Source of the DNA: Dillenia suffruticosa
Lineage: Eukaryota; Streptophyta; Magnoliopsida; Dilleniales; Dilleniaceae
Direction of reading: 5' to 3'
Assembly: GCA_033439265.1 (NCBI GenBank)
Contig: JAVTVX010000027.1
Coordinates: 2,123,001-2,187,000, forward strand
Length of the DNA: 64,000 bases
This document shows positions 47,120 through 58,524 of this stretch, piece by piece. The notes beneath the pieces were generated by a model. The model was given only the letters and a program-made list of their open reading frames with translations. It did no database searches and was not told the origin of the DNA. The number at the start of each line of letters is the position of its first letter. The stretch's first letter is position 1. The translations under genes were made by a program, and so were the position numbers.

Positions 47120-48247
47120 ATGTTTGTTCATCACCACCATCTCATTATTCTGTCTCTCCTCTCAGCCATCTCCACAGCCATAGCACTGCAACAACAATTC
47201 AATGAAGCGCCACAATTCTACAACTCCCCATCTTGCCCAACAATCCTCCACAACGACGACAACAATGGCAGCGTTAACAGCAACAACAACGTTTGTTCCG
47301 AGGATGCAGTTCACGTGGCAATGACTCTGGACGAACAGTACTTACGTGGCTCACTGGCTGCAGTCTTCTCAATCCTTCAACACTCCACTTGCCCTCAAAA
47401 CATCTACTTTCACTTCATCACCACCAACCCTTCTCTCCAATTTGCTATTTCCAATTCCTTCCCTTATTTGACCTTCCGAGTTTACCCTTTCTCGTATTCC
47501 GCCGCCGAGGCCGTCCGAGGTCACATTTCTACCTCGATCCGATCCGCTCTCGACTGTCCGCTAAATTATGCTCGTAACTACCTTGCAGACATTCTACCTA
47601 CCTGTGTTCGCCGTGTTGTATATCTCGACTCCGACCTCGTACTCGTCGATGACATCCTTAAACTCTCTAAAACTCCACTTGGCGACTCTGTTCTAGCCGC
47701 GCCTGAATACTGTAACGCAAATTTCACATCCTATTTTACGCCGTCTTTTTGGTCCAACCCTACGTTGTCACAAACCTTTGCGGATCGAAATCCGTGTTAT
47801 TTCAACACCGGGGTTATGGTAAGTCAAAGAAAACTCTCTCTTTTTTATTTATTTAACTTAAAATTGAAATTCTTGACTCAGGATATGTTGTTTTATTAGG
47901 TAATTGATCTAGAGAGGTGGAGAGAAGGAGACTACACGACGAAGATCATAGAGTGGATGGAGTTGCAGAAGAGGATGAGGATTTACGCGTTGGGTTCATT
48001 GCCGCCGTTTTTATTGGTGTTCGCTGGAAGAATATCGCCGGTGGATCACCGGTGGAACCAACATGGGCTTGGCGGTGACAATTTTCGTGGGCTTTGTAGA
48101 GATTTGCATCCTGGGCCGGTAAGCTTGTTGCATTGGAGTGGGAAAGGCAAACCTTGGGCTCGGCTTGACTCCAATCGTCCTTGTCCTCTGGATGCTCTTT
48201 GGGCACCTTATGATCTATTGAAGACTCCATTTTCCCTCGAGTCTTAG
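47120..48247 (+). CDS. GATL: GATL-type GT8 glycosyltransferase, 2 exons
   Basis: Galacturonosyltransferase-like protein of family GT8, a Golgi/secretory enzyme class acting in pectin and xylan synthesis in the cell wall. Exon 1 is 47120-47818 (233 codons), the intron 47819-47899 (81 bases, GT-AG, phase 0) and exon 2 47900-48247; 348 aa, close to PARVUS/GATL proteins. An N-terminal hydrophobic stretch (about 8-22) can act as signal peptide or anchor. The GT8 core shows [14 protein letters not shown] (65-78), [13 protein letters not shown] (148-160), the metal-binding DSD in [14 protein letters not shown] (167-179), CYFNTGVM at the junction, [10 protein letters not shown] (267-276), and HWSGKGKPW (311-319), which binds the sugar nucleotide. 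The chosen ATG has A at -3; an in-frame upstream ATG at 47066, in weaker context, would add 18 residues. A (CT)8 tract sits just before the start. The sub-clade and substrate cannot be assigned. Confidence 0.93.
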
Positions 48248-50602
48248 TAGATTAAAATTTACTATTTTATCACACTCACGTAGAGAATTTTCGAGGAAAG
48301 AAAATTCTAAATGATTATTACATCCAACTGTGATAAATAATAATACTTGATAGAGTTTGGGAAGAGGTTGGAGAACAGGGAACTCCGTTTCTGCCTCTGC
48401 TTGTCTCCTCTTTTGAAATTGTAGAGGAAGATGATGAATGAGGAGTAAGTGTAGATTATACGGGTATAGCATATAGTACAGTACAATATGGTTAACTGAT
48501 GTTCTTTTTTATCTACGAGTTTTGAGGTTTCTTTGTTTTGACAATTCCCTAGCAGGTAATTACGGTTGTAAAGGTGAAAACCGAAGAAGGAAATTTGAGT
48601 AATTAATAAAATAAGCTAAATTTAATTTTCTCTTTCAAACTTTTTTGACGTCATTGTGACTTAATTTGTTGAAATGCTGACGTGAATAATAGATCATTTA
48701 TACAAGTGAAAAACATTTTATACCAAGTGTCTGGTAAAGATGGAAACTATTCTATGATAATTTTTTGAAAGCCTTTCATGTGCTTTAGTCTGATGGAAGT
48801 TTTATCTTTCCAAATGTATATTAATATTTAGCCTAACTTTTCTAATAATTGATTCAACTTCTACTTTACTTCTGCGTGACATTTTTAAAACACTATCTAT
48901 CTATTTGTTATCAAGTTCTGTACAAAATTACGAATAACCAATATTCAATAGTGATTTGATGATCGATCTTATGAAAAGTATTGTCAAAAAAGGAAAAAAA
49001 AATGTTGCTTGGTAGTGCAAGGTGGAGAAATTATGTAGAGTTTATTGTCATTTACACCATGAACCCAAAAATAGTAGGTTAATAAGTATAGTTTTATTGA
49101 TTTACTATTTGTATCTGGCTTATAGTGAGTATGGGGCATGGTCTCGTGACTAAGATCATCATGAGGTGAATGTGATCTGCAATCACTGCGGGAAGCATGG
49201 AGAAAAGGCCAAAAAAAAAAAAAACCAAAACAGCACATTGCTTAGTGGGAGGCTTCTTTGTAGTTAAACAAAGAAGCTTTGTTTTGGTCACCCCATCGTA
49301 GCATTACTTTACAATGTTTCAAGACAAAAGCCAAACTAGTAAAATTAAAACGTTAAATAAGTAATCATATCTCTTGTATATTTAATATATTTAGACAGTT
49401 ATGTTATTTTATAATATTTAGTTAAATTTAACGTATTTATTAGATATCAGTGATTTATTTTTAAAAAATAATATTTAAGATATTATAGAAATTTTGAGTT
49501 TACCTCATTTAAAAATTTTTCATGATTATGATCATATCAAACTTTTGAGAATGGATGATCTCAAGGGATGGCTTCTTTGGGGGGAAGAGGGGTTGGATTA
49601 GAGCCAAACCCTTCCCCCATTAAATTGCATCCACTTCGGAGACGAGTAATGATCTCTTTTAACAAAGATGATTTATTATGGCTTTCTCTTCTTCCCAAAA
49701 GCCATTAATTGCAATCCATCTGCGTTCAAAAGAACTTCAGCTTAGACCAATTTAATTTCAGTGTGGACTCTACCTTTGATCAATTTTGACTAGTCCAAAT
49801 AAAAATATTGGATCCTTCGCAACACAATTGATTGCTATCCCTTTGGTGATTGCACTAATTTGTACTTGGGAATAAAGATGCTCTCGTCATAATACAATCA
49901 TGTTGTTCTCTCTCCTTTATTGCTACCATGTGAACAACAACTAAACAAAGGCGAAAGGGTCTGCATAAATCTATCCACTGAACCCTGCCCCAATGCTTTT
50001 CTCAGTTTGATTTGATCATTGTTCACATTCAATTTTAAATTCGAAAATAAAAAAAGAAAGAAAAATCCATGGTATGGAATTTATGATCTAGGAGACACTG
50101 AGTGACAAGGTGGGGGTTCCATTGGTTCATACTCTTCAAAATTCGAATGATGCCTTTCAATTCTCCTGTTCACACCTTTCCGAGTCTAAGTAATGCCCTC
50201 ATCAACCATTTTAAAGAAAAAGAAGAGGTGCTGATTTTGAAGATAAAAAAGTTGTCAATTTATTTGTGTTAACAAATTTGTAATTAGAAATTTTCTTTTA
50301 TTTTCGCATTCTATTTTGAATTTTCAATATTCATTTTAGTTATCACAGTACAGTTACTAAGTGTTGATATTTATGAATGGATAGAATTTAATCTGGCCAT
50401 GATTTTTGTTATTATATTCTTGGGTAGGGACCGGGAGAAATCTAGGGCGCCGAATTCAAATCGGGTATTGTTCAAAATGATACTTTCAGACTACCTAGGA
50501 CAGATCTTTGCCTTGGACAGAGACCTCAATTGCAGATGTCATGGGGTCAACCCATTAAGATAATGGAAAGTTGTTATTAGGACATGGTGGTAAGTAAATA
50601 TC

Positions 50603-50775
50603 AACGGATGATGGTTTAGTGGGAAGTATAACAATTCATTTTATTAAAAATTTGGTTTCGAAATTTGAAAATAGAGAAAACTTTATTGGAAGAGCTTTCT
50701 TCTGAAAAAGGGATCCGACAATAATTCTAAAAAGAATAGTTGTAATATAATTTTGAATATATGTTAATTACCATG
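50603..50775 (+). repeat. tRNA-derived SINE, family S1
   Basis: The head GATGGTTTAGTGGGAAG is A-box-like and TTGGTTTCGAAATTTG is B-box-like. The body has GGAAGAGCTTTCTTCTGAAA, GATCCGACAATAATTC and ATATAATTTTGAATAT. Most other copies retain only part of this. Confidence 0.6.
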
Positions 50776-51585
50776 ATTCAATGGCCCCCAAAAAAATGAA
50801 AATAATGATAAGTCCGCTTTGGAGTCGAAAGCTTCTCCAAGTTTCTATTAAGATCTTATAACATGCAACTCAAGGAAGATCAATGTAACAGAATTAGAGA
50901 TCTAGCATTAGTTTGGGGGCATTTCACTTGAAGTTGACAAAGTTACTTTTTTCCTAAGAAGAAGGGCAATTAAAATATCAAAGTTTGAGCATAATAAGGT
51001 TGAAGAGTAACATGGACATAGGAACAAATGTCTAATTTCCAATCACTTTTTGCTCCCTTTATGTTCAAATTTTTGTAGTCTACTCATTTGCCCCAAAAAT
51101 TAAGGGAATGTGACGTGCAGAGGTTCCTTGACATGGATTTTCCAACCACATCAAAGGAAGGCATACAAAATGGGAGATTTGATTTCTACGCTACCCTTGA
51201 AAGGACAAAGGGCATCCACAACCTTCAAAGTTAGGCCACGCTAAAGTCTTAATCCTATCCTCTAGTTTTGTCCAACTTCTTGTTAATTACTTATTTTTTA
51301 ATTTTTTTTTAATTTTAGAAATATTCGGGTTTTATCTAACTAATTTGATTCGAACACCGTGAGGTATGAAATACTCTGTGCTGGGACTCTCTCTCTTGCT
51401 TGCTTCATTCCTCAGCTTCGTTGGGCCTATAACGCCCAATAGAATGTTGAGTGGCCCAGAATTTCGGCTAGAAATCAGTGCTTTGAACAATTTTTGGGCC
51501 CAGCTTTATAAGAGGCTCCAAACAATAGATGGGCCGACAACGTGGGCATGGTTTCAACCTTTTCTTTTTTCTTTTTTTTTCTTAT

Positions 51586-51749
51586 GAATGATATCCGAAA
51601 TCATATTCCAACTAATTTAATTCAAATATATTTGAACCTTTATTTAGAGACAACTCTCATAATGTTATCTTTTCTATTATTAAGTTTTAAACTCAAAATT
51701 TGATTAAAAAAACATATTATCCTATAAACCAATCATCCGTCAATCAACC
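51586..51749 (-). repeat. tRNA-derived SINE-like copy, family S1
   Basis: On the minus strand: GGATGATTGGTTTATAGG, AATTTTGAGTTTAAAAC, GAGAGTTGTCTCTAAATAAAG, AATTAAATTAGTTGGAATAT, GATTTCGGATATC. The block order is complete, but the A and B boxes have decayed. Confidence 0.6.
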
Positions 51750-52322
51750 TTTTCTAAGTTTGGCACTCTTCCTGGTATGTCCCTTACACCATCGTAGCAC
51801 CCACATCAATTACAAAGCTCTTCCTGACTTCGATCTCCCTTACACCCACTTTAGCAACATTTGACTTCATTTTGTGATATAATATTGTTAGAGATCAACA
51901 AGTCGAGTACCATTTTTTTTCCGGTACTTATAAGTCGAGCACCATCGTAGCTAATCGTAATTGATAGTCTACCTCAACATGCTTATTTATTTATTTATTT
52001 ATTTTTCCTTGATTTAACTATATTTCTCCATTTGGCCCAATTGTTAGAATTTGACTAATATTTTAATTTTTTATCTTCAAATTATAATGTTTTTGATAAA
52101 TTTCCAAATACAACATAGAAAACAAGAAATCACCTGCTCAACTCAAGGGCACACTTAAGAACAAAGCTCACTATCACCACCTATTGTTGTGCACAAAAGT
52201 AGGTTTACTTGCTAAGACACAGGGCCACACAAAATCCGACACCAAAATGGTGCTAATAGTTCTAGTCCGACCTGGGATCTCCAAAATTGTCAAATGTGGT
52301 CAAGGGTCAAGGTGTGCCCAAT

Positions 52323-52628
52323 CTATTCTGCTTCCTTGTAGTCTCCGTGATCATTCCCACTTGCAGCAGTCTCTCGAAAATATCGGTAGTATATGTACTG
52401 CGATATAATCTATTGTCAATGTCAAGGAAATAAAATTGGGAAAGTAATTCAAAAGGCAACTATGCAGACAGTTTTGATATGGAATTCTTGGACAAAGGAT
52501 ACAAATAGATCAAGTGCAACGCAGACCACTGCATCAAGCAACCAAGGCATGTTGGCTTTGATTTTGCTCCACTCTGTGCTTCTCACCACAATACTGCATA
52601 TTCGAAATGATCTTATACCATATAAACA

Positions 52629-52669
<41 letters not shown>

Positions 52670-54974
52670 CCTTCCTACATAGGAGATATTGGCAGTGAGT
52701 GCAAAGATGAACATGAGAGGATTCAATCCCTAAGGAGTCCAAAACCATGATAATCAATAACATAAACAAGCTTTACAGACAATTAGTTAAAGTATTGGTA
52801 CCGCTTTTTTAATTTTTGCTAGCAATGCAAGCATTACCTCCACACTCCCTCTCTTCATCTGGTCAAGAAAATGCAACAAATATTTAGCACCAATATAAAA
52901 CATATAAAAATCAATCAGATACTAACTGAACTTTGTCGGACAACAATGTAAGCACATACTTACATTTAAGCAAATTTGAGGTATTCGGCCACCAATGTAT
53001 ATAAGAGCCATCATCCACCCTAACCATTGTCCAAAGGTGTTGTTCTCAGTGCCCTGCTCCTGCTATGGACCTTACTTCTAAGCACATATTGACACCAAAA
53101 CTACGGCCTCAAACTCAATAAATTGTAGACTTCTAGTTTACTTACATGTAAGATTTTCCTCCCTAGAAGTCCAATACATGCTTCCTTCAATGCATTACTT
53201 TGAAAAGGCAAGCTAGCATATGTAGAAAGAAATGCAGCTGGTCCGGCCTGTAAAACAGTCCATAAAAAACTTAGTAATTCAACATGCCCCTAGTTTCCTA
53301 CAATTGAAGTCCTACAAGGACATTGTCCCATACTGCCTGTCTCCGCCCCACCTGTGAGGGTGCAATGGTATAGAATATAAGGCCCAGAATCTTCAACCGG
53401 GTTGGATCAAGATTCTCTAACATGGTACTAGAGCTAAAGCTCATTTGGTCCTACGTGGATTTTAAAATCTCACATGGTTATTAGGCCTCATGTTTCGTTA
53501 GGCATTTGTGGAGGGGAATGTCAAAGTCGCACACGGATATAATTCCCTCATGGACGGTGTCCCACATCTCCTGCCCACTACTATACCATACATTCTGCAC
53601 AAACATCTTATTTGGCAGCTGATCAACAATGTAATTTAAATTGATCAAGCTTAAGCAGACTGGAATTTAGAGACTGACAGATCTTGGTATTGGCCTGGGG
53701 CGGCTAGTAGATCTCTTGGATGAGGCTTTCGGGTGTTCATCATCTGAGGATGAGTCGGCATCTAGTAAGCTAACCGGAGGACCACTTCGAGACGTCCTTA
53801 GATATGATCCAAATGTTGGAGTATTGCTTCCTGCCAAAGACCTTGCTGACCTGGATTTGCATTACATGGTACAAATATGCAATTTGTCTTAGGTAAATGA
53901 ATCAATTCATCCAAAATAGCTCTGTAAATCAATGTGGTAGAATATGAGAATCCCATATAGGTTCGTGATTGCTTACGTGTAGTAGAAGTCTCTAGGAGGA
54001 GATGCTTTGAGAGGACCACTTGGTATGGGTATGCCAGAGTCTGTTGATTTTGTTTTCAGAGGTTCCTTATGTTCCTCAACCTGCAAAGCAGAGACGTCCT
54101 CAATCCTCTTCTACCTAGATTTATCAATGCATTCTTCACATGTAAAAAAAACCTACCCCCTAGCTTTGAATCCTTAAAGGTTATTTTGAATCAGTAAAAT
54201 TTTATAATTTAATCATAGTATTAAGTAATTGTAGAATGAAAGACTTGCCTCTTGACTAAGATTTGTCTGTCGGTTTTTCCACCATTTACCGATGTGATCA
54301 TAGTATACGCTCTGAAACACTAGCACTATAGTGGTAGTCGTGTAAAGCTGAGAACACAAGGGACAAACTTAAATAGAGCAACTAAACCAATATATCGCAA
54401 TGAAAGATCAAACCCAAAAAATTAAAAAAAAAAAAAAAAGATGTATGTGAGTGTTAGAGATGGGAATGCAGGTCTTTACCAGGGCAGTATAGTACTGAGT
54501 AGGCAGCTGCAACCAGAACATAACAATATAAGATTTTTTTTTTTCTGTTTTTCTTCTTGTGGAGTTGATTAATTTAGAGTGTTGAAGCACTCACCGTGGC
54601 TGGTTCAAGTAAGCAACCCACCAAATTGAAGATGTCACTGCATTTTGAGTGAAAACCCAGAAAAGGAAAAATGAAAATTAAGACCTTTATATTGCAAAAT
54701 TAAAAGGGGGGGGGGGGAGAAGTTTACAGAGGTTGAATGAAGGAAAAGAGGTACCCGAGAACCCAAGTGAGAAGAAAGGCAAGCGAGACACCGTGACCAG
54801 ATTTAGCTCGGAAGTTGGTGATAATCTGAGGGATCTCTGCAACTCCCCAACACACTAAACTTATAAGCCCAAGTCCAAATGACATGTCATCTCTAAGATT
54901 GCAAAGGCAGTCGTTGAAGAACTTCTCTACCCATCTCACACATGGCTTTCTCTCTCTTGAACAATATGATAACT

Positions 54975-54978
<4 letters not shown>
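52323..54978 (-). CDS. PQ-loop vacuolar amino-acid transporter (YPQ-like), 12 exons
   Basis: Seven-helix membrane protein of the PQ-loop family, related to yeast YPQ1 and animal PQLC2, which move cationic amino acids across the vacuolar/lysosomal membrane. Coding exons on the minus strand: 54978-54755, 54637-54595, 54506-54480, 54347-54249, 54080-53977, 53850-53679, 53247-53146, 53062-52964, 52858-52838, 52729-52671, 52593-52503, 52409-52323. They join in frame to 1128 bases (375 aa plus TAG). The two PQ motifs are AEIPQI (47-52, P50/Q51) and GRIPQI (282-287, P285/Q286); a conserved GSVEGLNPLMFIFAL block (294-308) follows. A Ser-rich cytosolic loop (about 122-225, with DSSSDDEHP) lies between the halves. 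All introns are GT-AG except intron 4, which has a GC donor. Exons 3 and 9 are only 27 and 21 bases. A (GA)n tract abuts the start codon. The transport role is from family knowledge. Confidence 0.93.
52632..52665. repeat. (AG)n microsatellite at a splice donor
   Basis: On the gene's strand the intron-10 donor GTAATCTCTCT leads straight into the CT repeat; the tract begins about 5 bases inside the intron of the PQ-loop gene. Length changes here could affect the donor context. Confidence 0.9.
53330..53600. repeat. probable TE fragment in intron 6 of the PQ-loop gene
   Basis: Unlike the rest of the intron, this segment is moderately G+C-rich, with ACATGGTACTAGAGC, reminiscent of the plant LTR-element 'ATGGTATCAGAGC' primer-site region, and CTCACATGG/CCTCATGTTTCG words. 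It explains the large size of intron 6 (431 bases). The class of element is not settled. Confidence 0.35.

Positions 54979-55008
<30 letters not shown>
54979..55008 (-). promoter_or_regulatory. (GA)n leader tract abutting the PQ-loop start codon
   Basis: About 15 CT units on the plus strand, read as GA on the coding strand, end exactly at the ATG. It therefore lies in the 5' untranslated leader and sets the start context (GAGAG-ATG). Confidence 0.85.
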
Positions 55009-55011
<3 letters not shown>

Positions 55012-58000
55012 AATTGAGGATTGTGGGAGAGGAGAGCTTAATATAAGGTAATTCCCTTGTAGCCGCCTATAAAATTTCTTTTACGTAAATTGCTTTGTTT
55101 TTTTCCCTAAAGCTGGCAGAAAGAAAATTAAGAGAAACATGAAGAGGGCATATTCTTCACGATTCTTTAATGCATTCCTGGAATGTATTAGACAACAAAA
55201 TGGGACTCCATTCTACTGCCAGTCTGCCATGTTCAACCCCCTAGCCTAGCACCTAACGAGTCATGGTGGCCATGGGAAAATGACTTCTAGGAGTCTCCAA
55301 ATCTGTCACATCCAAAACCATTTTAAATGTGTCTCTTACTTGTTGTCTAGAATATATCTTATCCATTCACGTCTGAATTCTAACAAAACAAACAAAAAGA
55401 TTTTAATATAATAATTTATATTTAAAAATTGTAATAAACTTGGATTTATCCAAAGGGCAGGAAGGAAAAGCAGCCGCATCCTTTTAAGAATCGATAAAAG
55501 CATTCGATTTGGGTTCTTACCACTTCCTTCCATAGTCAATTTTGGAAGCGATTAGGAAAAATCCCAAAGTTTGTCTTATTAAAATTAAAGCCCCATTACA
55601 ATTTGTGTCGTGCGATTGAGTCCTTTTTGATCCAATCAGAAATATTAGCAAATTCTGGAGGGCGTGACCTGCTCGTCAGTGACATGATTGAAACCGGGTT
55701 TCTGCACAATAATGTCTGCCACCTGAGCAAGAGATAATACTAAGAAAAGAAAGAAAAAAGTGTTCTTTCTTTTTATTATTATTTTTGGCTGTATTACAAC
55801 AATTTTAGTGGATGAAAACGATGATGATGGTAAAGATAATATTTTTTTTCTCATCTTTCTAGTTGTCAAGTGGTCGCAAAAGGTTCTGAACAAGTGACAA
55901 ATCAGATAATTAAAATAAATTAATTACTTTGATTTACAATTAATAATTAATATTATATCACTTTGGATGCTATCGGAATACACTCTGTGATGACTAAATT
56001 TGAATTTTTTGGCGACATGGCTGGTGGGGTTTATAATTATGATTGGAATTGTATAACATAATTTTATTTTTTGTTTAAAGATAATTTAAACTATGTGATA
56101 GTAGGTCTGACTCTTTTTATATTCAAATTCTTTTAACTCTCCCATCACTAGAAAATAAAATATCATCAACTTTAGAGATAAAAAAATATATAAAATTTAA
56201 TTTTTTTAGATAGAAAAACTTAAAATCATTGTATTATTGTATTCAGATATTTTTTTATAAAAAAAAATTAATATGTTTAGTTTTAAAAAAGAGAAAAATT
56301 AAAGTTGGTAAAGAGAGAATATAAATTAATTTTTTTTTGTAAGACAAGATTAATTTGTTTAATTATATAGAGAGAAAAATTAATATTGATTTTGTAGAGA
56401 GAGAAAATTTAAAATAATGAGTTTGAAGAGATAAAATGTGAATTAATGTGATTTATAGAGAGAGAAAATGAATGAATTTAGTTCTAAAGAAAGAAAATTT
56501 AAAATCAATATATTTATAAAACTAAGGTTTATAAATATAAATTTTGATGGGAGATGAACAGGTCAAAGTTCAAATGTTCAATGAACGAAGGGTTCCAAGT
56601 GAGTTTCAATTTCAATCCCCTGAGCTGAACCTGTCCGCATTAGGGTTCCAGGTTCGTGGACTAAGCCTGCAAATCTCTCTATTTTTGTTTTGTGCTATGC
56701 TAGCTTACTTTGCTAAATTTACACTTTTAGATTCCTATCAGCCATGTTATCTTTGCCCTATTTCGTGTATGAGCTCTACAGCCTACCGGGTTTGATCAAA
56801 ATCAAAGGGCAAAAAAAATTAATCATCTATTTTAAATTTAAAATTTTAAAATAAAAAAAAAATTATATAAAAATAGTCATTCTCAAATAGGATTCTCATA
56901 GACACTCAAATTAAATTAATCAGAATATAGTTTTGGATATCAATAATAGGCAGAAAAAATTCTGATCAGTGATTGGTTAGAAAAATTCATATCTATTAAA
57001 CCATAATCACTTATTAATATCTGATTACAATAACAAATTAAATGTCTTATCATAACAATTACTTGCGAGGATAAATATATTTTTAAAAAAAGAAAAATAA
57101 CTTTGTGGTTGTCGTGATCATTATGGGACGTGGACCGTGAAACAAAGTTGACGCCGCATGTTGACACATAGAAAGTAACGTGGCAGCAAATGAGAAGATG
57201 AATCCTACGACCTTGACACGGCGACGATGCGCTACATGAGATTTGCTCGAAAACAATGTTGGCGGATAAGGATTCATTTTTTATTCCCATTGCTTCCATT
57301 TTCTCCTCTCTCACGTTTTCCATCATTATCTTTTCAACCATCCAATTAAAATTACTTTTTACAAGCAAGACTTCACCTTAGCAAAGAGAGGCCAATGGAG
57401 CATAAATGCAAGGGCTTTTTTTATTATAAAATATTTTTTCTAATGTTATAATTTTACTAAAATATTAAAAAAATGAGATATATTTTTAAATTTTGAATTA
57501 TATTTTTGATAAAATATTTTTTAATTAATATTCTTACTTCTTACTAATGAGTTATAGCCAACTTTATTTAATGGGATAAAAATTTAATTATTGTTATTGT
57601 TGTATTATTTTTATGTTTTGTTTTAAAATTTAACTCGGTTCAATTTTCTTTATAATTGTAACATAATTTTGTATATTTAGATCACCGTAAAAAATTTTAA
57701 TTATTTTTCTCTTTAGGTCTCCATGTGAACCATGGTCAAACCTATGTACGTGCAGGCACGATATTGATTGTCTTAGATTCTTTTCCTTCGTGTTGCCATT
57801 TAATTAAAATCTTAAATGTTTGTGGATTTTCTAATTTTTTCCCCAAATTTCTTGATGCAGTTGAGGTGTGCACGAGGCCGACTAGTAGTAGAGCTCGGGC
57901 TGAAGACGTTGGACCAGCATCACCATGTTCAATGTTGCACTTCTAAAGTGTTGCCTTTTGAGCTGTGATTCATTGGCGAGCCTAAAAAATATTGTGCTTA

Positions 58001-58515
58001 GGATGAAGAATTTACAAACATTATTGTAAACATATTTACTGATTATATAACATCTAGTTTAAATTATAATTACCATTTAAAGATAAATCATTAAATTTGG
58101 AGTGAAAATCGTAATTTCTTGACAACATCTAGATCTCTAAAAATATGGTTGATGGTGGAGAGTTGAGGATGCAGTGGTATATGTAATATGGGCAAGGGTA
58201 ATATTAGTTTTCATTAATTTCAGATAAGACCACAAACCATCAGCCAAGCAAGTAGGGTGGGTGTAGTTAACCCCGCTGACATAACTGCTCTACTCATCAT
58301 TCTTGAAGCCCATTGGTAGACATGAGCTAAGATCAAGTGGTCAAGTGCCCAATCTTCCTTTGGTGCGGAACCAAGGTTCGTGACATGTTTTAGCAGACGA
58401 TTCCTTATGTTTGCATACTTTTGATGAAAGGCCATATCGTCCCACGTCATTCTATGAAATTATGGTGATTGCTGCCCATAACGTATAGCGACAGTCCCAA
58501 AGATAAAATGCTTCT
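55009..58515. other. A/T-rich intergenic region
   Basis: No gene recognised. A 142-codon minus-strand frame at 56940-57368 and a 76-codon frame at 58220-58450 show no known domain. One S1 SINE copy is listed separately, and a G12 run at 54706-54717 lies just upstream in intron 1 of the PQ-loop gene. Confidence 0.5.
56810..56955 (+). repeat. tRNA-derived SINE-like copy, family S1
   Basis: Body blocks: TTTAAAATTTTAAAATAAAA, AGTCATTCTCAAATAGGATTC, ACTCAAATTAAATTAATCAG, AATATAGTTTTGGATATC. The head is decayed. Confidence 0.55.
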
Positions 58516-58524
58516 ACTTCGGTG

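Larger units (their letters stand above)
48248..52322. other. intergenic region between GATL and the PQ-loop gene
   Basis: No gene recognised. The first few hundred bases are probably GATL 3' untranslated sequence and the last part PQ-loop 3' flank. Two S1 SINE copies in opposite orientation lie at 50.6 and 51.6 kb. The rest is A/T-rich with no structure I could support. Confidence 0.5.

Noticed and set aside
56940-57368. 142-codon minus-strand frame
   Set aside because: Longest non-repeat frame without an assignment, but it has no recognisable domain, no leader or splice context, and A/T-rich composition like the flanks.
58220-58450. 76-codon minus-strand frame containing LILAHVYQWASRMMSR
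   Set aside because: No family recognised and no supporting exon structure; possibly a fragment of an old gene or transposon.
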